DNA from: Cordylochernes scorpioides
Lineage: Eukaryota; Arthropoda; Arachnida; Pseudoscorpiones; Chernetidae
Length of the DNA: 64,000 nucleotides
Assembly: GCA_030710605.1 (NCBI GenBank)
Contig: CP092882.1
Location: forward strand, 21,524,446 to 21,588,445
Reading direction: 5' to 3'
Shown here piece after piece: positions 30,014-40,469 of the stretch. A model generated the notes under the pieces. That model was not told the DNA's origin. It did not search any database and saw only the letters and a program-made list of their open reading frames with translations. The first letter of the stretch is position 1. Each line of letters opens with the position of its first letter. Position numbers and translations under genes: made by a program.

Positions 30014-30366
30014 TTTAATATAAAATAATGCTATAAAATTGCATATGAATTGTTTTTTTTTTAGACCGATACTGATGGTAATCCTTTGGAAAAGGTATTT
30101 TGATTGAACTATGTATATAATCTTTGAGAGAACAGAAGAAATACATATATTTATAAATAAATAATATGCTTCAAGGAATGGTCTTCCGCAAATTTAAATC
30201 AGTTTATTTTTATATAAAATATTAATATTATGCATTTGCGCGTCATCTGTTATAGGAAATTTTTGAGCTATTTATTATTTATGTTATATACACTATATCA
30301 GCACAATATAGTGTAATCCACAAAATGTTTTATTTAAATGAGTAGAATACTATTTTTATTTATTAA

Positions 30367-30706
30367 CTAGCCGAATGACCCGGTCAACGCCCGGGTTTTA
30401 CCCGATTAAATGTTTTTATTCAAATACTATTCGTTACAATTATAAATTGGCTCCGTGGATGTCATTCTTGTAAAACGTCCCGCTCCAAACTCTGTGTCTG
30501 AGAAGCGATATTTTTATAGAAAGATGATATGGCTTTTGTTTTCTGCTCGAATGAATGTTTTTCTGTTAGAATTTTGTTCCTGCGTACAAAATAATGAACT
30601 GGTTTCACCCGTGGTCCCTGCTTTTAGGAATTCTTCCCGATATAATTTTGTATCTGATAATCAATCATGATACAGCAATATCGTCATCATCATTTTCTGA
30701 CTAAAA
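30367..30706 (-). mobile_element. Helitron 3' part (family of 26110)
   Basis: On the plus strand it starts CTAGCCGAATGACC (30367), the complement of the Helitron 3' end with its GC hairpin, and runs through CCCGATTAAATGTTTTTATT and GAGAAGCGATATTTTTATAG. Its 5' half is missing, replaced by a different Helitron family. Confidence 0.75.
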
Positions 30707-31273
30707 ATATATAGTTTTAATAATTGATTTATATATTTTTTAAAATAGCCTATCGTCTTCCCCGTATTTTTTTTTACCTATGTATGGAAATTTTGGTTTG
30801 AATTAGTGAACTACTGCGAATTTGTATACCGGACATACAGACAGACAAACAGACAAACATTCATTTATATATACTGTATATAGAGAAGAGATATACACTA
30901 TATCAGCACAATATAGTGTAATCCACAAAATGTTTTATTTAAATGAGTAGAAGACTATTTCCGTGTGCATATCTACCCGAGTGATATATATTTAGATAAG
31001 ATTTTTTTATAATTGTTTGTTATTAGCATTGTCTATTTGTTTGCATCAGCATAATTTAATCTAATCTTTGATAGAGAGAGCTGTTCGTGATCTAAGTAGA
31101 ATAATTTGAATATATAGTTTTAATAATTGATTTATATATATTTTTTAAATAGTCTATCGTCTTCCCCGTATTTTTTTACCTATGTATGGAAATTTTGGTT
31201 TGAATTATTGAACTACTGCGAATTTGTATACCGGACATACAAACAAACATACAAACATTCATTTATATATATA
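30707..31273 (-). mobile_element. Fragments of a second Helitron family, partly duplicated
   Basis: ACCTATGTATGGAAATTTTGG and ACTGCGAATTTGTATACCGG occur at 30777-30837 and again at 31178-31238. A shared AT block (AATTGATTTATATAT) precedes each, and TATATCAGCACAATATAGTG occurs twice (30294, 30899). The same family appears in plus orientation at 43299-43707. Confidence 0.65.
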
Positions 31274-31950
31274 CTAGCGGACGGACCCGGCTTCGCCCGA
31301 GGTTTTACCCGAGTAAAGGTTTGTCTAACGAACATTTGTTAAAACAATTCTCTAAAAACTTATAAAAAAAAGATATATTTTGATAATTTGAAACTCGTAA
31401 ATTTTTGAATCTCTCGATAAAGTGAACATTTTTTCCCGGTCCCTGTGTGCCGTGTCATCCTGAATTTTGTCTTTCCTAATTTTCTACATTAGAAAATCAT
31501 AGTTTTATCTAGTGAACATTTTTTCCCGGTCCCTTGAAAAATACTCGATAAGTTGAATAAAATCAATATTAATTGGTTCCCTCGGTAATTGGAAGTTAAA
31601 GGAATAGTATCTTTGCCTTGGAATTGTATCATTATTCTTGTCTCAAATAAATTGCCGTGTCATCCTGAGATAATCTTAATTTTGATAAATAATCTTTAAG
31701 ATAATAAACTTAGTGATATTAAAACTTATAGATAAAAACTCTTGTTATCATCGTCGCAATGGTGGCGCTGCTTGCGAGTTAAATCTACAAATCTGCAAAT
31801 AACTCTATGGATATTCAAGAAATTATTTTTCAGAAACCTTCCCAGTACTATACTAAATAAGTTCCCAAAGTTTCATGACGTTCCAATGAGTGGTTTGGTC
31901 AGGCATAAAGGACAGACACACATACATTCATTTTTATATATATAAATAGA
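31274..31950 (-). mobile_element. Helitron, third family, both ends visible (677 bp)
   Basis: On the minus strand it begins TCTATTTATATATATAAAAA after A (31950) and ends with a GC hairpin (CCTCGGGCGAAGCCGGG) and CTAG (31277-31274) followed by T. It carries GTGTCATCCTGAATTTTGTC, a piece also found inside the ankyrin-family fragment next door, and a partly repeated block inside. Confidence 0.7.
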
Positions 31951-32456
31951 TTACTCGTGATATATTTTAAAAATAATTTATTGACATGTATTTGGGGATG
32001 ATGTTTTAAAGTAAGACATGCTAGGTTGTTATCAGTAAGATGTTCCGCTATGCGAAGTCGAACTGACACCGTGGTCTTCTTGAACTGTCCTTCTTGTGTG
32101 ATGATATTCCATGGGCGTAGCATCTTCGCTCTCTTCACATCTTCCGAAATGTATTCTTCAATCAAATCACCGTAGATTTTATCATTCTTTTTATACCACA
32201 ACATCTCAGATTCCAGCTCTATGATGTTGTGGGATACAAAATTTGCTCTTTGGTTTGAATTCATTTCTAAGAGATAGGTACGCATGGTAATAGCATTCCT
32301 ACCTATCTTGTGTTCTTTAATTCTTACAACATTTTGTTTACAATTGCCAAACCAATTTGTTTGTGGATTTGACAAAGTTGATTTGGATGGATCAATATCT
32401 TTTTCTTGTCTCAAATAAATTGCCGTGTCATCCTGAATTTTGTCTTTCCTAATTTT
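31951..32456 (-). pseudogene. Fragment of an ankyrin-family gene (C-terminal domain only)
   Basis: After a TAG at 32459-32457 an open frame of about 165 codons has no ATG at its head. It aligns with the C-terminal domain of the ankyrin protein at 23497-24987: here DPSKSTLSNPQTNWFGNCKQ, there DPKTSLSSDIQMSTDMSDW and VTNFKTQ. Both continue with an IG-x-N-x-IT-x-x-x-Y/F motif and a long Lys/Leu-rich tail. No ankyrin repeats are present. AATAAA follows in the HVNK region (about 31970). It is flanked by two Helitron copies and its first codons overlap sequence shared with them, so capture by a Helitron is likely. It could be part of a longer broken gene. Confidence 0.6.
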
Positions 32457-32835
32457 CTACATTACAAAATCATCATTTTATCTATTCTCCCAATATATAT
32501 GTTGTAGTAAATGATAAAACTAACTTTGACTTGAGCGCAATTAATAGGTAAAAAATCTTACTTTTGATAAATAATCTTTAAGATAATAAACTCATAGATA
32601 AAAAAAACTTGTTATCATCATCGCAATGAGGGCGCTGCTTGCGAGTTAAATCTACAAATCTGCAAATAACTCTAAGGATATTCAAGATAATATTTTTCAA
32701 AAACCTTCCCGGGGATATACCTAATAATATCCCAAAATTTCACGGCAATTGGATGTATGGTTTTTGAATCTATAGAGTACAGACAGACAGACAGACAGAC
32801 ATTCAATTATATATATATATAGATATATACTTAGT
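32408..32835 (-). mobile_element. Helitron, third family, partial second copy
   Basis: Shares with 31274-31950 the blocks TTGCCGTGTCATCCTGA, TGGGCGCTGCTTGCGAG-like sequence (GGGCGCTGCTTGCGAGTTAA), CTACAAATCTGCAAATAACT and the GACAGACAGACAGACATTCA tail typical of Helitron 5' ends. The 3' hairpin/CTAG end is missing because the ankyrin-family fragment lies there. Confidence 0.6.
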
Positions 32836-32981
32836 CTAGCCATAAATAATTTTTCCCCGATTGGCATCCTCGTTGGCAGGGTTCGAAACTCAGCCCCGTA
32901 AAATAAAGATATTTTCTCTTCCCCGATTGGCACTACACTTAACTTCGAGTATTAAACTTTTTTAGGTAAGGTCGTTCCCCG

Positions 32982-34617
32982 TTGGCCTTATATTCGAATC
33001 GATTCATTGAAGAAGTTAAAATAACGCATGTTGAGCTAAAAAAGATGCAGCCTATTGTAATCAAATCAACGATCGGCCCAGCTGGCGAAAAGGTCAGTAT
33101 AATCGACACCAACATACTTTTTAAAATTCTTGAAAGATGTGGCATCGAGTACAAAGTTGAAGAAACTCCTTCAACAAAGAAACGAACTCGCGAATCCCCC
33201 TCAGTTTCAACACCACGTAGCCATAAGACACCGAGAATGGAAGTTGTCTCACAGCATAATAAAAACGATGTCTCCATGAACGAGGTAACTGAAGTCCCTC
33301 AAGAAACGTCCGCAGCTACCCCTTCTCAGGTTAACAAAGAAAACATTGATGAAGATGGTCCTTGGACAAAAGTCACACATGCAAAAAAGCCAAGAACACC
33401 ACCTGTAATAGCAGAAAATGTAACAAGTTCTGGGACCGTGGCCGAAGAGGTCTCCGCTCCTATCAATAGGACTGCCCATGGTAAGATCCCCCAGGCCCCT
33501 ACTTCCATTCCTTCCTGTACCCATTCTGGATCCTCTGACTGCTGGGAAGAGATAGATTCTCTTTTCAACAAAAATGTTCATGAGGTAGCGGATATCGCTG
33601 CCTCTAACCTTCCTGCTACCACCCGCACTAGGTTATCTGACTCAGTTAAAGACGACGTAAGGCGTATTTTTAACGCTTTACAAACTGAAGTCTTGAGAAT
33701 CTTCAAAAAAAAATGTAAAAATAGTTGAAAATGAGGTCATCCAACTTAGGAAAAGGTTGGCCAAGCCTCCCTCTCCTCCTAACCCCGTTAAAATTATCCC
33801 CCAACTAGATACTTCTACTATCCAAATTAGGTCCAACCAACCCACAACTGTACACCCTAGAGTGCCAGCGCTTTCAACCTACGCGCAAACGTTAAAGAAC
33901 AGTGTAAACCATGTAAAAATTGCCTCAGACAACCTATCTTTCGAGGCCATCAGAGCCAAAATTGCCAAGACTCCACAGTTGAAGAGTTGTGATGTGACGG
34001 CGGTAACTGGGAAGGACAAAAAACTTGTCCTTCACTTTCCCAATTCTGCAGAATCAAAGCGGTTTGTGGACGGATTTAAGACCGCCAACATTGACGGACT
34101 TAAAGTCCTACCAAACCCGACATTCAGGCCCAGGTTGGCAATTTTCGGCATCCCTGTCGAGAAATCTGAATCTGATCTGGTGTCTGATCTGATGGAAAAC
34201 CCTGTGATAGCCCCGCAGTTAATTAATAACAGCGGCGGCTTGAAGCTGGTTAAATTGATTAGGAAAGAAGGTTCGCCTTCCACCGCTATCATAGAGGTCA
34301 ATAAGGGTATCGAGGAAGCTCTCCTTGCACGCGGCCGCGTCACTGTTGACTTCCTGTCCCTCAGGCTCGCCCAGGCGAAACGCGTCTTCCCATGTGGTAT
34401 CTGCGGTTGCCTCTCTCACAGGACGCACACTGATGGTAAAAAGTGCACCAATGCGCCCAAGTGCGCCAATTGTGCAGGTGCACATTTTACCACTGCCTGT
34501 GAAAATAAAAGCGCGCTTAAGTGTCACAGGTGCGGTGACAAGCACAATGCCAACTCCATGATGTGCAAGCACATGCGAGATGCCCAGGATCACTTCAATA
34601 AGTTGATAGTCAAATGA
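32982..34617 (+). pseudogene. LINE ORF1 (nucleic-acid-binding protein) with one frameshift
   Basis: Two frames, 32982-33728 and 33757-34617, join if one A is removed from the A run at 33706-33714; the joined frame then reads through with no stop. The first half is hydrophilic, with Ser/Pro/Thr-rich linkers. The second has three Cys-rich knuckles (CGICGCLSHRTHTDGKKC, CANCAGAHFTTAC, CHRCGDKHNANSMMC), the gag-like RNA-binding module of I/R1-group ORF1 proteins. The single-base slip in a homopolymer is the only defect, and a sequencing error is a real possibility. The stop codon TGA overlaps the ORF2 start. Confidence 0.8.
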
Positions 34618-37600
34618 TTGTTTTCAAGTGCCTACAAATCAATATAAGACGCTCTCAGCCTTGTTTGTATTCAGTATTGAGTGATTGTCGTGAGGAGAAC
34701 ATAGATTTACTACTTTTACAAGAGCTCCCAACCGCGCGCGGCAAAATCCCATCGCTGTCAATCCCATCTAACAGAGTTTGCTATGGCCCTATTACAAACT
34801 CTAGGTTGGGAGCTATGGTCATTGTAGTAAATCCTAGCCTTAAATTTGTTCATTTGTCTCATTTGTCCAGTGTTAATGTCGTGTTTGTCATGTGTGAATT
34901 GAGTGGTAAAAGTATTCTTCTTTGTAATGTTTACCTTCCGCCATCATGTGATCCCTCCCCTCTTCTCGATAAGATAAATTATAGCCTTAATTCTCTGAAC
35001 TATGACGAGGTCATTTTTTGCGGCGATCTAAATGTTGAATCTTTTAGGTGGTCGGATAAACCCCTGCTCCTCAGGCATCACTCACCTAAGAGAGATCTAG
35101 TTGAAAACTTTATTGATGCCAACTATTTGCATGTGCTCAACACTCACGGCGCGGTGACGTGGGAGGAGGGCAACCGCTCTTCTTCCATCGACGTCACTTG
35201 CTGTAGTGCTGGCCTTGTAAATAGCGTTACCGATTGGCATCCTGAGTACCAGGAGTTGTCTGACCACAAACGCCTCGTCTTTAACCTAAATTTCGCTCCC
35301 TCTTCACAGGACAACACCAGATTTAAATTAAACAAATTTAGCGAAATATACTTCAGCTTTGGTCGCGCTGACTGGGATAGAGTTTTTGAACATTTCAGCC
35401 AAAAAATAGAAAATATTAATATTTTTTTAGAAAATGTGCGTGACTCATCCTCCCTCGACGATGTAATTAATTTACTCGGCGAAGAGATTTTTCACACATG
35501 TCTAAACACCATTCCATCCCGTCCCAGAAGTGATAAATACCTCAAGTCCATCTCTTGGTGGAAATCTGATTTGAATCCTCTCAAAAGGGCCACTCAAAAG
35601 GCACAGCGGGCCTATATAAAGGCACGCGGTGTCGTTAAGGGTGTGCTGGAGGTCTTTTACAAAAGACTTAAGGCAAGATATCGCCGTGCGAGGAGACTGG
35701 CTAAGAAAGAAGCATGGAGGGCAGCCTGCTCGCGTTGCGAAATCAGCCCTTGGGGTGGAATCTACAGTTTCATCAAGGGAAATTTTAAGCGCAAACCCCT
35801 CTCAGCTCTCCCAGTTGGTAGCGGCTTCACTGAAGGTCCGCGGGACACATTAAATCACGTATTAGATTACTATTTCGGCCGCGTCCCGCCCGATACCATG
35901 TTAGAACACAAAGATTTAAGCAAAGTCATCGCATCGTCATCTGATAACGACCCTTTGTTTACAGATAACGAGTTGTTGTTGACAGCGGATAAGGTAAACT
36001 TATCTTCTCCTGGTAGTGATGGCATGCCACCTCTTCTTATCGTAAAACTTGTTAAACATTTTCGGACGTTTTTTCTAAGTATTTTCATCAAGTGTTTAAC
36101 CACTGGCCACTTTCCATCTACATGGAAGCTGGGGGACGTCGTTCTCGTCCCCAAGCGAAGTGGGGAGGACTTTCTCGCATCACACCGTCCAATCACGATG
36201 CTGCCTGGTTTGGGCAAGATCCTTGAGCGTCTAATTCTTGCTAGGCTGTCGTGGATGGCCGATAGGATGTGTAAAGCGCCTCCAAACCAGTTCGGATTTA
36301 AGCCTTGTAGATCTACTACAGCCGCACTCTTAAATCTAAAATCTACTATAACCCGGACGATTAAAAATAGGAAATCTTGTCTTCTTCTTTCTTTTGATGT
36401 TAAAGGCGCCTTTGACAACGTGCTCCACTCCAGTATCTTGAGAGCGTTGCACAAAAGCGTCTGTCCCAGAAATATTTATCACCTGATAAACTCGTTTCTA
36501 TGTAACCGTGTTGTGAGACTATCTATGAATGGTTGTACTGTGTCGAGACGAGTTTCCAAAGGATGTCCCCAGGGTTCAGTTCTCGGCCCATTCCTTTGGA
36601 ATATTGTCTTTGATGAACTCCTCACGCTGGACTACAGGAATAATGTTTTCCCGCAAGCCTACGCGGATGATCTGGTCGTGGTGGTCTCGGGATGCCGACC
36701 AAGTCAACTTCCCGCGGCCCAACACACCATAGATATGATCGCTAGGTGGTGCAGTTTGCATAAACTGGAACTCAGCGTGGGGAAGTGCCAGGCTATGGTT
36801 CTCCTCAGACCACACGGGAGACTGCCTGAAAAGCGCCGGGATCTGGTTATCCACGGACGGCCAATCCAATGGTGCGACTCAATTAAGGTGCTGGGAGTGA
36901 GATTTGATCAACGTCTATCTTTCTACCAGCACGTAGTTGAAGTCTGCGCCAAGGTCCGCGGCATGTTGCCGCGTTTGACCGCAGCCGCTAATCTCAACTT
37001 TGGTTTTGGTTACCGCGCCTTGAGAACTCTGTATCTGCAAGTGGTTGTTCCGGCCATTGCCTATGCCTCGGCTGTATGGTTTCCTAATCTTTCTCAACGC
37101 TCCTTGAATGTTCTACTGAGTGCTCAAAGGCCTTTCCTAGTGAGAGCTTGTAGAGCTTTCAGATCAACCAGCAACGCTGCTCTAATCTCCCTCTCTAGAG
37201 TCCTTCCCCTCGATCTGGAAATCTTGGCTAAAACTGAGCTATACCTTAAAAAGTATGGATTGGTTGACGCTGAAATTCCACTCGAGCCTCCTCCCTTTCC
37301 ACATCCTCTCCCCTACCCCCCCTATTACTCCGCTCCCAGTAATATCTCTGCTCTTTTCTTCCACGTGGCATACTATACAGATGGTTCCAAAACCAGAGAT
37401 GGAGTTGGCGCCGGCGTGTACAGGTTCTCTTGTCTCGATTGTGCACCTGAAATACGTGAATCTCATGTTCTGTCCCCTCATTGTTCTGTCTTTCAGGCGG
37501 AAGCCCTTGGATTGGTTAAGGCTCTTGAAAACGCAACCACTTTACCAAATCATCTAACCTTAGGATTCTTCCTGGACAACCTCTCAGTCGTGAAGTCAGT

Positions 37601-38291
37601 TCTGAACTCTAAGACTGGTAATTACCTTATCGACAGAGCTCTGCTACTGATTTCGCGATTGAATCGCAATGGGAACAGATGCACCATACAATGGATCAAG
37701 GGCCACAGTGGGAACGTGGGTAATGACATTGCGGACACACTCGCAAAGCGGGGTGCTGAGTCTGCTAACCCAAGCTGTTACAAACTCGCTCCTTTGTCGT
37801 TTGTAAAATCGGCAATCTACGGCCGGGCGCGTGAAGCATGGGAAAGCAGATTCCTCTCTCTAGCTCCTTCTATCCACACCCGCTTTGGCCTTACTCCAAT
37901 GAGTCTTTTAGACAAAAGGTATGCGTACATCGTCCCTAGCGAGCACATTGTGGTAGGCCTGCTATCGGGACACACGTGGACGGACAGTTTCGCCCACAGG
38001 ATAGGCGTCATTGACGATCCTTCCTGCCCTTACTGCGACGCTGACAGGGAAGAAACTCTGTCTCACATCGTGCTTGAGTGCAGCAGCCTTGATGCCCTTA
38101 GATTCCCCCTTCTTTCCACCTGTGCAGAAGAATTAGGGTACACTCCGCGGTCACTCAAAGACTTTATTTTCAACAGGAGCACTTGGCGAGCCTGCCTGGA
38201 GTTCCTAAAGGCCTCTGATAGACTTAAGCCACGCGTCCGCGCGGAGGATTCCGATCACCTGAGTGACTCGGACTCCTCACCTCATGGTTAA
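34614..38291 (+). CDS. LINE ORF2: endonuclease, reverse transcriptase, RNase H
   Basis: An uninterrupted 1225-residue frame. Residues 1-230 form an APE-type endonuclease (QINIRR, LLLQELP, GDLNVES, SDHKRLV). The reverse transcriptase follows (RPITMLPGLGKILERLI, FDVKGAFDNVLHSS, GCPQGSVLGPFLWN, catalytic YADDLVVV at 683-690). RNase H I spans residues about 915-1060: YTDGSKTRDG, FQAEALGL, FFLDNLS and WIKGHSGNVGNDIAD give all four acidic residues. A CPYCDADREETLSHIVLEC knuckle closes the protein. Presence of RNase H places it in the I/LOA side of the I/R1 group. The start ATG overlaps the ORF1 stop as ATGA (34614-34617), which suggests translation by termination-reinitiation. Full length and no broken motif imply recent activity. 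Confidence 0.95.
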   Translation: MIVFKCLQINIRRSQPCLYSVLSDCREENIDLLLLQELPTARGKIPSLSIPSNRVCYGPITNSRLGAMVIVVNPSLKFVHLSHLSSVNVVFVMCELSGKSILLCNVYLPPSCDPSPLLDKINYSLNSLNYDEVIFCGDLNVESFRWSDKPLLLRHHSPKRDLVENFIDANYLHVLNTHGAVTWEEGNRSSSIDVTCCSAGLVNSVTDWHPEYQELSDHKRLVFNLNFAPSSQDNTRFKLNKFSEIYFSFGRADWDRVFEHFSQKIENINIFLENVRDSSSLDDVINLLGEEIFHTCLNTIPSRPRSDKYLKSISWWKSDLNPLKRATQKAQRAYIKARGVVKGVLEVFYKRLKARYRRARRLAKKEAWRAACSRCEISPWGGIYSFIKGNFKRKPLSALPVGSGFTEGPRDTLNHVLDYYFGRVPPDTMLEHKDLSKVIASSSDNDPLFTDNELLLTADKVNLSSPGSDGMPPLLIVKLVKHFRTFFLSIFIKCLTTGHFPSTWKLGDVVLVPKRSGEDFLASHRPITMLPGLGKILERLILARLSWMADRMCKAPPNQFGFKPCRSTTAALLNLKSTITRTIKNRKSCLLLSFDVKGAFDNVLHSSILRALHKSVCPRNIYHLINSFLCNRVVRLSMNGCTVSRRVSKGCPQGSVLGPFLWNIVFDELLTLDYRNNVFPQAYADDLVVVVSGCRPSQLPAAQHTIDMIARWCSLHKLELSVGKCQAMVLLRPHGRLPEKRRDLVIHGRPIQWCDSIKVLGVRFDQRLSFYQHVVEVCAKVRGMLPRLTAAANLNFGFGYRALRTLYLQVVVPAIAYASAVWFPNLSQRSLNVLLSAQRPFLVRACRAFRSTSNAALISLSRVLPLDLEILAKTELYLKKYGLVDAEIPLEPPPFPHPLPYPPYYSAPSNISALFFHVAYYTDGSKTRDGVGAGVYRFSCLDCAPEIRESHVLSPHCSVFQAEALGLVKALENATTLPNHLTLGFFLDNLSVVKSVLNSKTGNYLIDRALLLISRLNRNGNRCTIQWIKGHSGNVGNDIADTLAKRGAESANPSCYKLAPLSFVKSAIYGRAREAWESRFLSLAPSIHTRFGLTPMSLLDKRYAYIVPSEHIVVGLLSGHTWTDSFAHRIGVIDDPSCPYCDADREETLSHIVLECSSLDALRFPLLSTCAEELGYTPRSLKDFIFNRSTWRACLEFLKASDRLKPRVRAEDSDHLSDSDSSPHG

Positions 38292-38860
38292 CACCGGTCA
38301 TTGGCGGCTGCCCGTAGACGTAACTCTGGCCTGTGCCGCTGCTTAAGATCGGTTTCGCGACCTGCCCTGCGTATGTGATCGCCCCTGACGCTGTCTCTGT
38401 AACCCAATGACAGAGGGCAAATGGTTTGGCGATTCGACGGCGCGGGCTGCTCGAGAAATCGACTTACGCAGCGACCCATTTGAACGCGCTATGCAATCCA
38501 TGGTGCACTTTTCTGGTTGGTCGTCTTAGCACTGGTACCCTCACCAGTAATCTTACCTAAAACTTTAATATATTCATTTTTACAAAAAAAAAATAATAAA
38601 TAAATAAATAAAATAATAATAATAATAAAATAATAAATAAATAAAATAAAAAATAATCTATCTTTTCCCATCAGTTGCTGAATCATTCTCGCTTTATCTA
38701 ATATTCTTATTTAAACAACAGCTGTCTTTCTTTTATTTTCCCTGGCCTGGGGAATCTAACCTTTTTGAACAGCCTTGGTTGCGTGCAGCACCTTAATACT
38801 TTGACATTGTGCATTGCGGCTTGTCTGCCTGCTACACCTTTTGGGCTTAAAAATCGTATA

Positions 38861-39149
38861 CTTTAATCATTGCGGTCTGTCTGCTCTCCACGGTCACCCC
38901 TGGGCTCAACACCATTGAACCCGTCTCTGCCACCCCCTGAACTCCCTGGATCACCACCCTGCTCCCCCCCCCCCCCCCCCGGTCCTCCTCTACATCCCGG
39001 CTCTCCTGGCCTCACCTGGCGATGATCCCTGGCCACCCATCCCCAGGCCCCTCCAACTATGCTTTGTATATATTCCGCTTTATGCGTCCATCGGGGCTCA
39101 AAAATCATTCATTTTGGTTAGCAGCCCCGTAAAATAAAGATATTTTCTC
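38861..39149 (+). mobile_element. 3' UTR tail of a related LINE subfamily
   Basis: CATTGCGGTCTGTCTGCTCT onward matches the complement of the split copy at 13331-15060. It ends GGTTAGCAGCCCCGTAAAAT and AAAGATATTTTCTC, the same tail as at 41456 (minus) and 32897. A run of 18 C (38967-38984) sits in its GC-rich part. No coding sequence. Confidence 0.75.
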
Positions 39150-39151
39150 TA

Positions 39152-40420
39152 GCCATAAATATTGTTACAAAACCAAATCAGTGATCAAAATATTAATTTG
39201 AGTGCGTGAAGTATTCAAAATACAGTAGTTGTTATTTGAATATCTCGTGCACACGTGTTTAGAAAAAAAATCGGAATATATTTGTTTTTCGATAATGGAT
39301 TGGAGTGTTAAAGAAAACCTATAGCTGTAATAGCCTTACACAAGGTAGGCCAAAGTCCTTCTTCCATTTTAAAACCTTTACAAAATTTGAATATTACGCG
39401 TCAATTTGTTTATCGAACCATTAAAAGGTTCAACAAGGCTGGCACTATTAAGAACCTTGAAAGATTTTGTCGACCGCGCGTGCAATGAACGCAAGCAGCT
39501 ATAAAAGCCATTCGCGAAAGATTTCGTCGAAATCCACGCCGCAAACAAAAGAACTTCGCAAAGCAGATGAATTTAGCTTCAAGAACCCTTTCCAGGATAA
39601 TCAACGACGCACAAGTCATTTGATAACCCCTGCTCTTAGAGATATTAGAAGAGTTAGATCAAAAATGTTATTGGCGCGGCATGATGTCGGTGGCATGATA
39701 GAATCCTTTTCACAGACGAGAAAATTTTTACTGTCGAGAAAAAGATTAATCGTCAGAATGATAGGATATATGCTTGTAGCTCTCTAGAAGCTTCTTTGAA
39801 AGTCAGAAGACTTGAAAAAAGTCACCATCCTTCTTCTGTCATGGCTTGGTGGGGAGTTAGCTACCAAGATGTAACAGATCTCCACTTCTGTGCCAAAGGG
39901 GTAAAAACTACAGCTAAAAACTATCAAGAAGATACTTTGGAACAAAAAGTAAAGCCTCTGAATAATGAAAAATGTTTAATGGATAACATTGGATATTTCA
40001 ACAAGATTCAGCTCCTGCTCACAAAGCTAAGTCAACTCAACAATGGTTGAAGGCGAATGTTCAGAGTTCATAAAGGCCAATGAATGGCCCTCTGGAAGCC
40101 TTGATTTAAACCCCCTTGATTACAGTTTGTGAGAATATTTAGAGGAGAAGGTGTGCTCTAAATGATATCATAATTTGGATCAATTGAAATCAGCATTTGT
40201 GAGAGCAATGAAAGAAATACCCTTAGAAAAGCTGCGTGCCGCCATAGATCAGTGGCCCGGACGTTTGAGATCCTGTGTCAAAAATAAGGGAGGATATTTT
40301 GAATGATTGTATATATTTAAAATCTATGTCCTATTGGCTAATAAAATATGTATTTATAATCCATTAGTTTTTGTTCTTAAACATTTAATTTATAAAATTG
40401 TTTGTAACAGAATTTATGGC
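39152..40420 (+). mobile_element. Mariner-like element (DD37D/maT type), full length but decayed
   Basis: Terminal repeats GCCATAAATATTGTTACAAA (left) and TTTGTAACAGAATTTATGGC (right), complementary with two mismatches, are flanked by TA at 39150-39151 and 40421-40422. Length is 1269 bp. It is inserted exactly at the 3' edge of a LINE tail. A stray copy of the terminal repeat (TAGCCATAAATAATTTTT) lies at 32837. Confidence 0.8.
39297..40305 (+). pseudogene. maT-type mariner transposase pseudogene
   Basis: Fragments in several frames: a helix-turn-helix region (ITRQFVYRTIKRFNKAGTIK), AIRERFRRNPRRKQKNFAKQ, a VMAWWGVSY block (39838-39864), SPDLNPLDYS with the final Asp of a DD37D triad, and the C-terminus CVKNKGGYFE. 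More than five stops or shifts are visible. Motif wording matches the maT/DD37D branch rather than the classical DD34D mariners. Confidence 0.7.
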
Positions 40421-40469
40421 TAGACTGTATATATATATATATATATAAAATATATATAAAATAATATTA

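Larger units (their letters stand above)
32850..38860 (+). mobile_element. I/R1-group LINE, nearly intact (about 6 kb)
   Basis: Contains 5' UTR, ORF1, ORF2 and a 3' UTR with simple AT repeats (38583-38655). CCCCGATTGGCA occurs twice in the 5' region (32855, 32921), around the LINE-tail sequence CAGCCCCGTAAAATAAAG (32897). This suggests insertion next to, or recombination with, another LINE 3' end. The 3' UTR matches the dead copy at 18947-19420, but its own terminal tail is replaced at 38861 by the tail of a related subfamily. Confidence 0.85.

Noticed and set aside
32850-38860. True R1 element with 28S rDNA target specificity
   Set aside because: The flanks are not ribosomal DNA, and ORF2 carries an RNase H domain that canonical R1 lacks.
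38863-39108. Gly-rich 81-codon minus-strand frame
   Set aside because: It is the antisense of a C-rich LINE 3' UTR, with homologous non-coding copies elsewhere.
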